A stretch of 64,000 bases of DNA, from NCBI RefSeq assembly GCF_000160575.1, contig NZ_GG697128.1, forward strand, positions 1 through 64,000. The letters are read 5' to 3'. Positions 27,141 through 36,371 of the stretch are shown piece by piece (the first letter of the stretch is position 1; every line of letters begins with the position of its first letter). The notes under the pieces are model-generated. The model made no database searches. It saw nothing but the letters and a program-made list of their open reading frames with translations, and was not told where the DNA came from. The DNA is from Weissella paramesenteroides ATCC 33313. Lineage in GTDB: Bacteria > Bacillota > Bacilli > Lactobacillales > Lactobacillaceae. Both the position numbers and the translations under genes were made by a program.

Positions 27141-28067
27141 ATGACTGTAAATGAAGCTGAGCGTGCAAAGCAACTTTTTTTAGATTATTTACGTATTGAG
27201 AGACAATATTCACTTGAAACACAAAAAGCTTATGAGGGCGATATTGCCGAATTTTTGACATTTTTGTCAGGAACACAAGCTACTAAAAGTATCGTTTTAT
27301 CAAATATTACGTCATTTGATGTACGTGTATTTTTATCTGAACTTTACGAAAAAGGGGATGGCTCAAGGACAATTGCTCGAAAAGTTAGCTCTTTGCGTAG
27401 TTTTTATCGATTTTTAATTAACAATGAAATGGTGGCTGAAAACCCTTTTGTTGGTATTGTTTTAAAAAAGCCAGGACAACATTTACCACGCTATTTTTAT
27501 CAAAAAGAATTAACGAAAATGTTTGATGTGGTGATGACAGATCAATCCGCACTAGGACTTAGAAATCATTTATTGTTAGAAATGCTTTATGGTACAGGGG
27601 CACGAGTATCAGAGATCGCAAATATGACTTTACAGAATGTTGATAGTCATGCACGTGTTGTAACCATTACTGGAAAAGGAAATAAAACACGAATTGTGCC
27701 TTTTGGTCGTTATGCGGCCGATGCGTTAGCAAAATATTTGAAAACGGGGCGCCCTGTATTAGCAAGTAAGCAAGCTGATACGTCCAATAAATTATTTTTG
27801 AACCAACGCGGTGCACCAGTTACTACGGCAGGTATCGAATATATTTTAAAGCAAATTGGGAAAAAGTCAGGACTGACACAAGAAGTAACTGCGCATATGT
27901 TTAGGCACACTTTTGCAACTGACCTTTTAAATAACCAAGCTGATTTGAGAACTGTTCAACAATTATTAGGACATAGTAGTCTAAGTACAACACAAATATA
28001 TACGCATGTGACGACAGATGCTTTACAAAAGAGTTATCGTAACTTTTTTCCCAGGGCTTCAGAGTAA
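27141..28067 (+). CDS. xerC: Tyrosine recombinase XerC (CodV-like)
   Basis: 308 residues. N-terminal SAM-like core-binding domain (about 8-95) and C-terminal catalytic domain. Catalytic residues are seen in GTGARVSEI (Arg), GKGNKTRIVP (Lys region), HMFRHTFAT (His-x-x-Arg), LLGHSSLSTTQIYTHV (His and nucleophile Tyr). Acts at dif with XerD to resolve chromosome dimers. Position after topA supports a housekeeping XerC rather than a phage integrase. GAGGGG precedes ATG 27141. Confidence 0.93.
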   Translation: MTVNEAERAKQLFLDYLRIERQYSLETQKAYEGDIAEFLTFLSGTQATKSIVLSNITSFDVRVFLSELYEKGDGSRTIARKVSSLRSFYRFLINNEMVAENPFVGIVLKKPGQHLPRYFYQKELTKMFDVVMTDQSALGLRNHLLLEMLYGTGARVSEIANMTLQNVDSHARVVTITGKGNKTRIVPFGRYAADALAKYLKTGRPVLASKQADTSNKLFLNQRGAPVTTAGIEYILKQIGKKSGLTQEVTAHMFRHTFATDLLNNQADLRTVQQLLGHSSLSTTQIYTHVTTDALQKSYRNFFPRASE

Positions 28068-28076
28068 GCAGATAAT

Positions 28077-28100
28077 AAATTGGTAAAGACCAATTTTATT
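28077..28100 (+). terminator. Terminator after xerC
   Basis: Perfect 8-bp stem AAATTGGT (28077-28084) with ACCAATTT (28089-28096), 4-base loop, T-rich tail. Confidence 0.75.
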
Positions 28101-28140
28101 TGGTATCATTATGGTATTACCTAGTTATTTTGGAGGGGTT

Positions 28141-29022
28141 ATGTCAGTCAAACTTGAAAATGAAAATATAATTGTAAAAATATCAGAAATGGGTGCAGAA
28201 CTTACAAGTGTTAAGCGACGGGACTCTGGTATGGAATATATGTGGACAGCGGATCCTAATTTTTGGGGTCGACATGCACCAAATCTATTTCCGATTGTTG
28301 GTCGTCTGAAAGGAGACCGCTATAAATATCGAGATAAGACGTACTTTATGACACAACATGGTTTTGCCCGTGATAATGAATTCGATTTAGTGGAAAAAAC
28401 CAGTACAATGGCTAGACTTCGTTTAGTAGATACAGAAGAAACTCAGTCAATTTATCCATTTCATTTTCAGTTTGATATCATTTTTAGATTAACTGATCAA
28501 GATATGCTGGGAATTACTTATGTTGTTACGAATACTGATACTCATGATATTTACTTTTCAGTAGGTGGTCACCCAGGTTTCCGTGTACCACTTGAAGCAG
28601 GTGATAAATTTACAGATTATTATGTCAATGTCGATCCAAAACGTAAATATGCGCGCTCAAAGCTTGTGGGTCCTTATTTAGACAATAATTTAGATACCAC
28701 GTTTAATTCAGATATTCCACTTCGTTTACGATATGATGATTACAAAGATGATGCCATTATTTTACGACTAGATGGTAATCCTGTATCCATTATATTGGCT
28801 AAATTACGAGAGTCACATGGGATAACGATGCATGTCCAGGATGCCAAGTATTTGGGTATTTGGACGCCATATGGTAAGGATGCACCTTTTGTTTGCTTGG
28901 AACCATGGTGGGGAATTGCGGACACTGTTGACGCTGATGGACTAATAAATCATAAATATGCAATCAATAGTTTGGCGCCTGCACAAACATTTACGGGGTC
29001 ATACTCACTATCATTTTTCTAA
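28141..29022 (+). CDS. Aldose 1-epimerase family protein, LacX-like
   Basis: 293 residues. Galactose mutarotase-like beta-sandwich: MEYMWTADPNFWGRHAPNLFPIVGRLK, TQHGFARDNEFD with the catalytic-type His, VGGHPGFRVPL with a second His, and WTPYGKDAPFVCLEPWWG with the Glu. Members interconvert sugar anomers; the substrate (galactose, tagatose or a hexose phosphate) cannot be told. The frame opens earlier at 28111, but TGGAGGGG lies just before ATG 28141. No sugar operon surrounds it. Confidence 0.88.
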   Translation: MSVKLENENIIVKISEMGAELTSVKRRDSGMEYMWTADPNFWGRHAPNLFPIVGRLKGDRYKYRDKTYFMTQHGFARDNEFDLVEKTSTMARLRLVDTEETQSIYPFHFQFDIIFRLTDQDMLGITYVVTNTDTHDIYFSVGGHPGFRVPLEAGDKFTDYYVNVDPKRKYARSKLVGPYLDNNLDTTFNSDIPLRLRYDDYKDDAIILRLDGNPVSIILAKLRESHGITMHVQDAKYLGIWTPYGKDAPFVCLEPWWGIADTVDADGLINHKYAINSLAPAQTFTGSYSLSFF

Positions 29023-29033
29023 AATTATTAAAT

Positions 29034-29111
29034 AAAAAAGCTCTCTCAAAGGCTAGAATGAAAACACATTAAAATGTGTATTTTAATTAACTAGCTTTGA
29101 GAGAGTTTTTT
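29034..29111. terminator. Bidirectional terminator between the LacX-like gene and plsY
   Basis: Outer stem CTCTCTCAAA (29041-29050) with TTTGAGAGAG (29096-29105), a GCTAG/CTAGC continuation with one bulge, and a nested ACACATT/AATGTGT hairpin. A run of A on the left and of T on the right allow use in both directions. Confidence 0.9.
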
Positions 29112-29118
29112 ATGAGTG

Positions 29119-29745
29119 TTATGATTTTTTTGATAACCAATAGATGAGTCCAAAGGGTACTTTTGATTCTGTACCATTTAAAATTCGTTTAACATTGCTA
29201 CGGTGTCGGTAGAATACAAATACGGTTAATACAAGCGCTATAGTTGCTAAAAACCAATCGTGAAGCCAGAATACTGATAGTAGGGTAACGACTGTAAAAC
29301 CAAGCATTGAGCCAACAGAGACCATACTAGTGAGCAATATTGCTGTTATAAAGGCAATCACAGCGGCGAGGAACATAACTGGACTATAGAGTAATAACAC
29401 CCCAACAGAAGTAGCAACGGCCTTGCCACCCTTAAATCCAATCCATATAGAGAATGTATGTCCCAAAATGGCACCTAATCCAACCACCATAAACATCCAA
29501 TGTGGTGCTGATCCCCAGATAGTTGCCATTGAAGCACCTAAGATTCCTTTACATAAATCTAAAATCAAGACCACTACACCAGGAATTGTGCCAAGTGTTC
29601 TAAAAGTATTCGTTGTGCCGATATTTCCAGATCCCAACTCCAATATATTCTTTTTGTAAAAAATTTTTCCAATCCAATATCCTGATGGAATTGATCCAAA
29701 TAAGTAAGCCAACACAAAACTAATAATAAAATGAAAAATCGTCAC
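29119..29745 (-). CDS. plsY: Acyl-phosphate:glycerol-3-phosphate acyltransferase PlsY
   Basis: 208 residues, membrane protein with about seven hydrophobic segments. Transfers acyl groups from acyl-phosphate to glycerol 3-phosphate, the first step of phospholipid synthesis. The three family motifs are visible: GSIPSGYWIGK, GSGNIGTTNTFRTLG, and the GGKAVATSVGV block (in GFKGGKAVATS). The start is GTG 29745 with AAGGAG 8 bases upstream. Divergent from parE, a common Lactobacillales arrangement. The DegV/FakB-type proteins upstream feed the same acyl-phosphate pathway. Confidence 0.95.
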   Translation of the reverse strand: MTIFHFIISFVLAYLFGSIPSGYWIGKIFYKKNILELGSGNIGTTNTFRTLGTIPGVVVLILDLCKGILGASMATIWGSAPHWMFMVVGLGAILGHTFSIWIGFKGGKAVATSVGVLLLYSPVMFLAAVIAFITAILLTSMVSVGSMLGFTVVTLLSVFWLHDWFLATIALVLTVFVFYRHRSNVKRILNGTESKVPFGLIYWLSKKS

Positions 29746-29940
29746 GACGATATCTCCTTAAATGTATTTTAATAATTGCATGGTTCTATTTTATTAAAGA
29801 ACGTTATCTATTCTAGCATGTTTCTAAAGTTTGAGACTTTAAATTTTTTTAATAGTATTGCGTCAGAGGTCAGTTTTGAGCTATTATGAAATTTGAAACG
29901 CGTTAAAACGCACGTTAAATTATATGAAAGGGAAACGTCC

Positions 29941-31968
29941 ATGACAAAGAAAAATGATTATTCGGATGATTCCATTACAGTTTTAGAAGGGCTCGAAGCA
30001 GTTCGTAAACGACCGGGAATGTATATTGGTTCGACAGATGGTAAAGGCCTTCATCACTTAGTGTATGAGATCTTTGATAATGCTGTTGATGAGGCATTGG
30101 CCGGATATGGTGATGAAATCAATGTAACCATTCATGAAAACAATGCCATTACAGTGGTAGATCATGGCCGTGGTATGCCTGTGGGGATGCATTCGTCTGG
30201 TAAACCAACACCAGAAGTTATTTTGACAGTTTTACACGCTGGTGGAAAATTTGGTCAGGGTGGTTATAAAACATCCGGTGGGTTGCATGGTGTCGGCTCA
30301 TCAGTCGTTAATGCATTATCTAGTGACTTAGTTGTCACAATTGTACGTGATGGGGTAAAATATCAGGAACATTTTATAAATGGCGGGCATCCTGATGGTA
30401 CCCTAAAGAAAATCGGTAAAACAAAAGAAACTTCGGGTACTACCGTTACTTTTAAACCAGATTCAAAGATTTTTTCAACAACGATTTATAATTTTAATAC
30501 GTTAGCTGAAAGGTTACGTGAATCTGCGTTCTTACTTAGAAATGTAAAAATTACCTTGACTGATGAACGACCAGGACAAGAACAAACAGAAACTTATCAT
30601 TTCCCAGAAGGTATCAAGGCGTTTGTTGATTATCTAAACGAAGATAAGGATACACTAGGCGATATCATGTATTTTGAAGGTATCGCACAAGGGGTCGAAG
30701 TTGAAGTATCAGCACAGTATAATGATGGTTTCTCTGAGACAATGATGTCTTTCGTGAATAATGTGCGTACCCCAGATGGTGGGACCCACGAAGCTGGGTT
30801 AAGATCAGCATGGACAAAAGCATTTAATGAATATGCCCGACGAGTAAACCTTTTGAAAGAAAAAGATAAGAATCTTGAAGGATCAGATGTTCGTGAAGGA
30901 TTATCTGCAGTTATTTCTTTACGAATTCCAGAGAATATTCTTCAGTTTGAAGGCCAAACAAAAGAAAAATTGGGGACGCCGGAAGCTAGAACAATTGTTG
31001 ATAATATCATTACGGAACAGCTTGGTTTCTATCTAATGGAAAATGGTGAATTTTCCCAGAGTTTAATTCGAAAGTCGCTTCGTGCTCGAGAGGCTCGAGA
31101 GGCTGCTAGAAAGGCGCGTGATGAAGCCCGATCTGGAAAAAAGAAGGGTAAAAGTGAGCGTTTATTATCTGGAAAATTGACCCCAGCACAATCGAAAAAT
31201 GCTAATCAAAATGAGCTTTTCCTAGTTGAGGGTGATTCTGCCGGTGGTTCTGCTAAGCAAGGACGAAACCGTAAATTCCAAGCCATTTTACCTTTACGAG
31301 GTAAAGTGTTAAATACTGAAAAAGCCAAGTTACAAGATATCATGAAAAATGAAGAGATATCGACGATTATTTATACCATTGGTGCTGGAGTTGGCCCAGA
31401 ATTTAAAGTAGCTGATGCAAATTATGATAAGATCATTATCATGACAGATGCGGATGATGACGGTGCACATATTCAGACGCTATTACTAACATTCTTTTAT
31501 AAGTATATGCGTCCATTAATTGATGCTGGTAAAGTATACATTGCCTTACCGCCGTTGTATATGTTACGTAAGGGTAAAGGAAAACAACAAAAAATTGAAT
31601 ATGCGTGGACAGATAGTCAGTTAGCTACGGCAGAAGAAACGATTGGTCGCGGTTATACACTACAACGCTTTAAGGGGCTTGGAGAAATGAATGCCGAGCA
31701 ACTTTGGGCAACAACAATGGACCCAACGCAACGTACATTAATTCGAGTTAAAATTGATGATGCGATGTTAGCTGAAAAAAGGGTGACAACATTGATGGGT
31801 GATAAGGTAGAACCACGTCGTAAATGGATTGAAAGTAACGTAGCCTTTAACTTAGTCGAAGAGGGTGATACCTTGCTTGACGAAGCTGCTCAAGGCGAAG
31901 AACTTGATTCACAAAGTAAAGAATTTGTTGCGCCAATTATAGAAAGCTGGCAAGACAAAAAGGAGTAA
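29941..31968 (+). CDS. parE: DNA topoisomerase IV subunit B
   Basis: 675 residues. ATPase subunit of the type II topoisomerase that decatenates daughter chromosomes. GHKL ATPase domain with VRKRPGMYIGS, DNAVDEA and GGLHGVG; transducer; Toprim with EGDSAGGSAKQGR and DADDDGAHI; C-terminal tail with RFKGLGEM. Pairing with parC and the neighbouring plsY identify ParE rather than GyrB. The frame extends upstream to 29893, but GAAAGGG points to ATG 29941. Weak promoter-like elements lie at 29858-29887 (TTGCGT, 18 bases, TATTAT). Confidence 0.96.
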   Translation: MTKKNDYSDDSITVLEGLEAVRKRPGMYIGSTDGKGLHHLVYEIFDNAVDEALAGYGDEINVTIHENNAITVVDHGRGMPVGMHSSGKPTPEVILTVLHAGGKFGQGGYKTSGGLHGVGSSVVNALSSDLVVTIVRDGVKYQEHFINGGHPDGTLKKIGKTKETSGTTVTFKPDSKIFSTTIYNFNTLAERLRESAFLLRNVKITLTDERPGQEQTETYHFPEGIKAFVDYLNEDKDTLGDIMYFEGIAQGVEVEVSAQYNDGFSETMMSFVNNVRTPDGGTHEAGLRSAWTKAFNEYARRVNLLKEKDKNLEGSDVREGLSAVISLRIPENILQFEGQTKEKLGTPEARTIVDNIITEQLGFYLMENGEFSQSLIRKSLRAREAREAARKARDEARSGKKKGKSERLLSGKLTPAQSKNANQNELFLVEGDSAGGSAKQGRNRKFQAILPLRGKVLNTEKAKLQDIMKNEEISTIIYTIGAGVGPEFKVADANYDKIIIMTDADDDGAHIQTLLLTFFYKYMRPLIDAGKVYIALPPLYMLRKGKGKQQKIEYAWTDSQLATAEETIGRGYTLQRFKGLGEMNAEQLWATTMDPTQRTLIRVKIDDAMLAEKRVTTLMGDKVEPRRKWIESNVAFNLVEEGDTLLDEAAQGEELDSQSKEFVAPIIESWQDKKE

Positions 31969-31973
31969 TCTGA

Positions 31974-34433
31974 ATGGTAGAAACTGGAAATATTCAAGAA
32001 TTAAGTCTAGAAGCGGTAATGGGTGACCGTTTTGGACGATATTCAAAGTACATCATTCAAGAGCGTGCATTACCAGATATTCGTGATGGGTTAAAACCTG
32101 TACAGCGTCGTATTTTGTACGCTATGAATAAGGATGGCAATACTTTTGATAAACAATTCCGTAAATCTGCGAAGTCAGTTGGGAATGTTATGGGTAATTT
32201 CCACCCACACGGTGATTCTTCAATTTATGAGGCGTTAGTACGAATGTCGCAAGATTGGAAATTGCGTGCACCACTAATTGAAATGCATGGAAACAATGGT
32301 TCTATTGATAATGACCCGCCTGCAGCAATGCGTTATACAGAAGCACGTTTATCTAAGCTAGCGGGGGAAATGTTACGTGACCTGGATAAAGAAACTGTTG
32401 ATATGGTATTGAACTTTGATGATACCGAATATGAACCAACCGTTTTACCAGCTCACTTTCCTAACCTATTAGTAAATGGGGCTACGGGTATTTCGGCCGG
32501 ATATGCAACAGATATTCCACCGCACAATTTGGGTGAAGTGATTGATGCTTTGATCTATTTATTAGCACATCCTAATGCTAGCTTGGAAGATCTAATGGGC
32601 TTTGTTCAAGGACCTGACTTCCCAACTGGCGGTATTATTCAAGGGGTTGACGGTATTAAGTCAGCCTATAAAAATGGTCGTGGACGAATCGTCGTGCGAT
32701 CAAAAACTGAAATAATAGCCTTAAAGGGTGGTAAATCACAGATTCAAATTAGTGAAATTCCATACGAAGTAAATAAAGCAACCTTGGTTAAAAAAATTGA
32801 TGAAATTCGTTTGAATAAGGATGTGTCAGGTATTGTTGAAGTACGAGATGAATCTGATCGTGATGGTTTGTCAATTGCCATTGAGTTAAGTAAAGATGCA
32901 AATGTTCAAGGAATCTTAGCATATTTGTTAAAGAAGACTGATTTGCAGGTAACTTATAATTTTAATATGGTGGCAATTCACAATTTACGTCCAGAACGAG
33001 TTGGGTTAAAGACGGCTTTACAAGCATTTTTAGATCATCAAGTTGAAATTATTACAAAACGAACTGAGTATGATTTACGTAAAGCGAAAGAACGACAACA
33101 TATAGTTACCGGGTTAATCAAAGCACTTTCAATTCTTGATGAAGTGATTGCAACGATTCGTAGTTCTGAAGATCGTAAAAATGCCAAACAAAATTTGGTT
33201 GATAAATATGAGTTTACACTAGAACAGGCTGAAGCAATCGTTACTTTACAATTGTATCGGTTAACGAATACAGATGTGACTCAATTGCAGGCGGAGTTTG
33301 AAGAACTTTCCGACAGAATCATGCATTTTAATGCTATTTTGTCTGAACCAAAAGTATTACGTCAAGAATTACGCCAAGAATTTAAGTCAATTAAGAAGGA
33401 ATATAATTCACCTCGATTAACGACAATCGAGGCAGATGTTCAGGAATTAAAGTACGATTCAACGGTGACAGTAGCCGATGAGGATGTTGCAGTACTCGTT
33501 TCAAAAATGGGTTACGTTAAACGGTCCTCATTACGGTCATTTAAGGCTTCAGGGGATGAAAATGGGCTGCGTGATGATGATGAACCGCTATTTATTGAAC
33601 GTGTAAATACTTTACAACACATGTTTATTTTTACAAATAAAGGTCATGTGATTTACCGACCTATACATGAGTTGCCAGAATTTAAATGGAAAGAACCTGG
33701 TGAACATTTATCACAGTCGGTTAGCGGATTTATTTCTGATGAAGAAATTATTCATGTTGAGATTGTGAATGATATAAATTCACTTGAAGGAACTTGGTTG
33801 AGTGCAACCAATGATGGTTACATTAAGCAGTTTAATTTTGAAGATTTAACTCCTAGAAGTACGTATAAAAAGCGTAGTACAGTCTATATGAAGTTAAAGG
33901 CGGATGATTCATCAATCATTGGTTTGGAGTATCTATCAATTGGTGCAGCAAGTGATCGGACAGTGATTCTAACGACAAAGCATGCTGTTGGATTACGTTA
34001 CGATGTTACTGAAGTGCCACTTTCTGGTAATCGGACAGCCGGAGTAAAGGCAATGAATCTCGCGGATAGTGATAATATTGTTAACATGTCTACTGCTACA
34101 GAAAAACAAGCGTTGGCGATTATTACCCATCGGGGAGCTTTTAAATGGATGCCAGTGAGTGAGATTCCGATTACTAGTCGTGCTCGTAAAGGTGTGGCAA
34201 TCATGCGTGAGTTAAAGAAAGACTCTCATGAGATTATTGCAACGATCGTCATTGATCAGCAAGCGCCAGCAGCATTGTCAATTTATACTAGTCGAGGCAA
34301 AAGATTTGATGTGTCGCCGAAAGATCATGCGTTAAGTCAACGTTATAGTAATGGCAGCTTCATTATTGATACGGATACAGATGGACAGCCAACGACTATC
34401 AAATTATATGATGAAACAAAAGTTGAAAATTAA
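31974..34433 (+). CDS. parC: DNA topoisomerase IV subunit A
   Basis: 819 residues. Breakage-reunion subunit. The winged helix carries the active-site Tyr121 in AAMRYTEARLSK. The quinolone-determining region reads HPHGDSSIYEALV, with Ser82 and Glu86 at the positions that mutate in resistant strains, so it looks wild type. Tower and coiled-coil regions follow, then a C-terminal beta-pinwheel (about 495-815). AAGGAG precedes ATG 31974, five bases after the parE stop, so the two are co-translated. Confidence 0.97.
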   Translation: MVETGNIQELSLEAVMGDRFGRYSKYIIQERALPDIRDGLKPVQRRILYAMNKDGNTFDKQFRKSAKSVGNVMGNFHPHGDSSIYEALVRMSQDWKLRAPLIEMHGNNGSIDNDPPAAMRYTEARLSKLAGEMLRDLDKETVDMVLNFDDTEYEPTVLPAHFPNLLVNGATGISAGYATDIPPHNLGEVIDALIYLLAHPNASLEDLMGFVQGPDFPTGGIIQGVDGIKSAYKNGRGRIVVRSKTEIIALKGGKSQIQISEIPYEVNKATLVKKIDEIRLNKDVSGIVEVRDESDRDGLSIAIELSKDANVQGILAYLLKKTDLQVTYNFNMVAIHNLRPERVGLKTALQAFLDHQVEIITKRTEYDLRKAKERQHIVTGLIKALSILDEVIATIRSSEDRKNAKQNLVDKYEFTLEQAEAIVTLQLYRLTNTDVTQLQAEFEELSDRIMHFNAILSEPKVLRQELRQEFKSIKKEYNSPRLTTIEADVQELKYDSTVTVADEDVAVLVSKMGYVKRSSLRSFKASGDENGLRDDDEPLFIERVNTLQHMFIFTNKGHVIYRPIHELPEFKWKEPGEHLSQSVSGFISDEEIIHVEIVNDINSLEGTWLSATNDGYIKQFNFEDLTPRSTYKKRSTVYMKLKADDSSIIGLEYLSIGAASDRTVILTTKHAVGLRYDVTEVPLSGNRTAGVKAMNLADSDNIVNMSTATEKQALAIITHRGAFKWMPVSEIPITSRARKGVAIMRELKKDSHEIIATIVIDQQAPAALSIYTSRGKRFDVSPKDHALSQRYSNGSFIIDTDTDGQPTTIKLYDETKVEN

Positions 34434-34510
34434 TGTTTTCTAGATGTTTCGCAATTAAAAATGGTGTATTATTAGAATAATAAAGAAATAATGAATTGGA
34501 GAATTATCTG

Positions 34511-35437
34511 ATGACTAAAACATTGGTTTTTGGACACCAAAATCCTGACACAGACACAATTGCATCTGCTGTTTCTGCAGCATACTTTTTGAATAAAGCA
34601 TATCAAGTTGAGACTGAAGCTGCTGCATTAGGTACACCTAACGCAGAGACTGAGTACGCATTAAACTATTTTAAAGTAGACGCACCACGTATCATTGAAA
34701 AAGCTGATACTGACGAAGTAATTTTGGTTGATCATAATGAAGCAAGTCAATCAGTTGCAAATTTGGCTGATGTGACCGTAGCCGGTGTATATGATCATCA
34801 TAAAATTAATTTTACTTCTGCTGCGCCATTATGGTTCATTAACAAGCCTCTTGGCTCTGTGGCGACTGTACTTTATTATGAGTACAAAAACGCAGACATT
34901 GAGATTCCAGCAAAAATTGCTGGGTTGATGCTTTCAGCGATTATTTCTGATACGCTTTTGCTAAAGAGTCCAACAACGACACCATTAGATAAGCCAGCAT
35001 TGGAAGATTTGGCAAAGATTGCAGGCTTGGATGACTGTGAAGCCTATGGTTTGGAAATGCTAAAGGCTGGTACAGATTTATCAACTAAGACAGCAAAAGA
35101 GCTAATTGATGGCGATGCGAAGTCATTTGAGTTAGCTGGTAAAACTGTTCGTATTGGTCAAGTTAACACCGTTGATGTCAATGATGTCTTTGCTCGCCGT
35201 GACGAAATTGTTGCCGCAATTGAAGCAGAATTATCAGATGATGGCTACGATACTTTCGTATTTGTTGTTACCAATATCTTGGATTCAGACTCAGATATTC
35301 TTGTACTGGGAGAGGATCAAGAAAAAGTTGCATCAGCATTTGGCGTAAAGTTAGTTGATGGTCGCGCTTCATTACCAGGAGTTGTTTCTCGTAAGAAGCA
35401 AGTTGTACCACCACTTACCACTGCGTTTGAAGGATAA
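34511..35437 (+). CDS. ppaC: Manganese-dependent inorganic pyrophosphatase (family II)
   Basis: 308 residues. Hydrolyses pyrophosphate to phosphate. DHH family: GHQNPDTDTIASA (metal ligands His/Asp), DHNE, YDHHKI (the DHH motif), then the DHHA2 C-terminal part with SRKKQVVPPL, which binds substrate. The frame opens at 34496; ATG 34511 is chosen because a GGAG site precedes it and MTKTLVFGHQNPDTD is the family start. Monocistronic with its own terminator. Confidence 0.96.
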   Translation: MTKTLVFGHQNPDTDTIASAVSAAYFLNKAYQVETEAAALGTPNAETEYALNYFKVDAPRIIEKADTDEVILVDHNEASQSVANLADVTVAGVYDHHKINFTSAAPLWFINKPLGSVATVLYYEYKNADIEIPAKIAGLMLSAIISDTLLLKSPTTTPLDKPALEDLAKIAGLDDCEAYGLEMLKAGTDLSTKTAKELIDGDAKSFELAGKTVRIGQVNTVDVNDVFARRDEIVAAIEAELSDDGYDTFVFVVTNILDSDSDILVLGEDQEKVASAFGVKLVDGRASLPGVVSRKKQVVPPLTTAFEG

Positions 35438-35442
35438 AAAAG

Positions 35443-35488
35443 AATTGCTGGTTAAAACCCTAATAAGGATTTTAACCAGCAATTTTTT
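35443..35488. terminator. Bidirectional terminator between ppaC and busR
   Basis: Long stem AATTGCTGGTTAAAA (35443-35457) with TTTTAACCAGCAATT (35470-35484), small internal mismatch, flanked by T on the right and A on the left. Confidence 0.92.
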
Positions 35489-35508
35489 GTTTGTAGTAAA
35501 CTGAACAG

Positions 35509-36126
35509 TTATTCATAAAAGAGATTATAGACATTTTGTACGCTTAATTCGTCACCAACAAAGTATAGTGTATCGTTTCTCTGTATCTTGGCATATGGTC
35601 CAGGAGATAGGGTTAAGCGATTTTCATGTAAAATACCGACCAGTGTTGTCCCGGTTCGATGCCAAAAATTCAATTCACTAACAGTTTGATCAAACATAGG
35701 TGAGTCATTAACTAACTGTAATTCATACGGCCTAAACGGATTATGTTTCTTGTAGTATTGTGTTTGTTCAATAAAAGCGTTTAGTGATTGGGTTAATGTC
35801 ATAAGACCAGCTTTCTGGTCTTCAATTTGTTTGGACAGATCCGTCTGTAAGTTTTGCAGGTTTTGTGCATCACTTTCAGAGTTGATGAATTCTTGGGCCT
35901 TATCACGTGAAATGATAATTGCGCCGCTTCCGTGACGAGTCTCAACAATACCTAAATCTTCCAAAATGCTGATTGCACGGCGAGCTGTTTCTGAAGACAC
36001 ACCATAACTAGTTGCAAGGGTAGATCGCGCATGAATTTTTGTGCCTACTTGTAATTGACCATTACTAATCTGTTCAGCAATCCTTAAAGCGATTGTTCGA
36101 TAGCGAGGTTGCTTAATTGCTGGCAT
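35509..36126 (-). CDS. busR: BusR-type GntR repressor with RCK_C domain (c-di-AMP sensor)
   Basis: 205 residues. GntR winged helix at about 1-75 (RIAEQISNGQLQVGTKIHARSTLATSYGVSSETARRAISIL), a coiled-coil linker (about 80-125), and a C-terminal RCK_C/TrkA-C domain (about 130-205, ELNFWHRTGTTLVGILHENRLTLSPGPYAKIQRNDTLYFVG). This architecture is that of BusR in Lactococcus and Streptococcus, which binds c-di-AMP and represses the glycine betaine transporter busAB. The divergent busAA-busAB genes support the call. AGGAG lies upstream of the ATG. Confidence 0.93.
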   Translation of the reverse strand: MPAIKQPRYRTIALRIAEQISNGQLQVGTKIHARSTLATSYGVSSETARRAISILEDLGIVETRHGSGAIIISRDKAQEFINSESDAQNLQNLQTDLSKQIEDQKAGLMTLTQSLNAFIEQTQYYKKHNPFRPYELQLVNDSPMFDQTVSELNFWHRTGTTLVGILHENRLTLSPGPYAKIQRNDTLYFVGDELSVQNVYNLFYE

Positions 36127-36254
36127 AATATTCTCCTAAAATTAGTCATATAAATAAAGAATACCATATATTTCAGAAAACGGATGTTATTAAAAATTAT
36201 AAAAAAATAATTGGTACAGCTTTTACTTCGCTGTTTATTATTTAAGTTTTAACA

Positions 36255-36315
36255 TTTTCATGTGATTGGTATAGTTTATATAATTTGACCAAAGTGACAA
36301 CCTTATGTTTACAAT
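36255..36315 (+). promoter_or_regulatory. Two candidate promoters for busAA
   Basis: P1: TTTTCA (36255-36260), 18-base spacer, TATAAT (36279-36284). P2: TTGACC (36285-36290), 19-base spacer, TACAAT (36310-36315). Both would be covered by a repressor bound to the flanking inverted repeat. Confidence 0.55.
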
Positions 36316-36328
36316 AGAATTGTCACTT
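36292..36328. promoter_or_regulatory. Probable BusR operator
   Basis: A perfect 9-base inverted repeat AAGTGACAA (36292-36300) and TTGTCACTT (36320-36328) separated by 19 bases. It straddles the P2 -10 and start region between busR and busAA. Widely spaced half-sites suit a tetrameric coiled-coil GntR protein. Confidence 0.75.
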
Positions 36329-36371
36329 AGCGAAAGTAATTGTCTTTCGAGCGAGTAGGAGGAGAAAATAT

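Noticed and set aside
29820-29850. Hairpin TAAAGT-TTGAG-ACTTTA with T run upstream of parE, as terminator or attenuator
   Set aside because: Stem of only six AT-rich base pairs; too weak to support, and it lies in a divergent promoter region.
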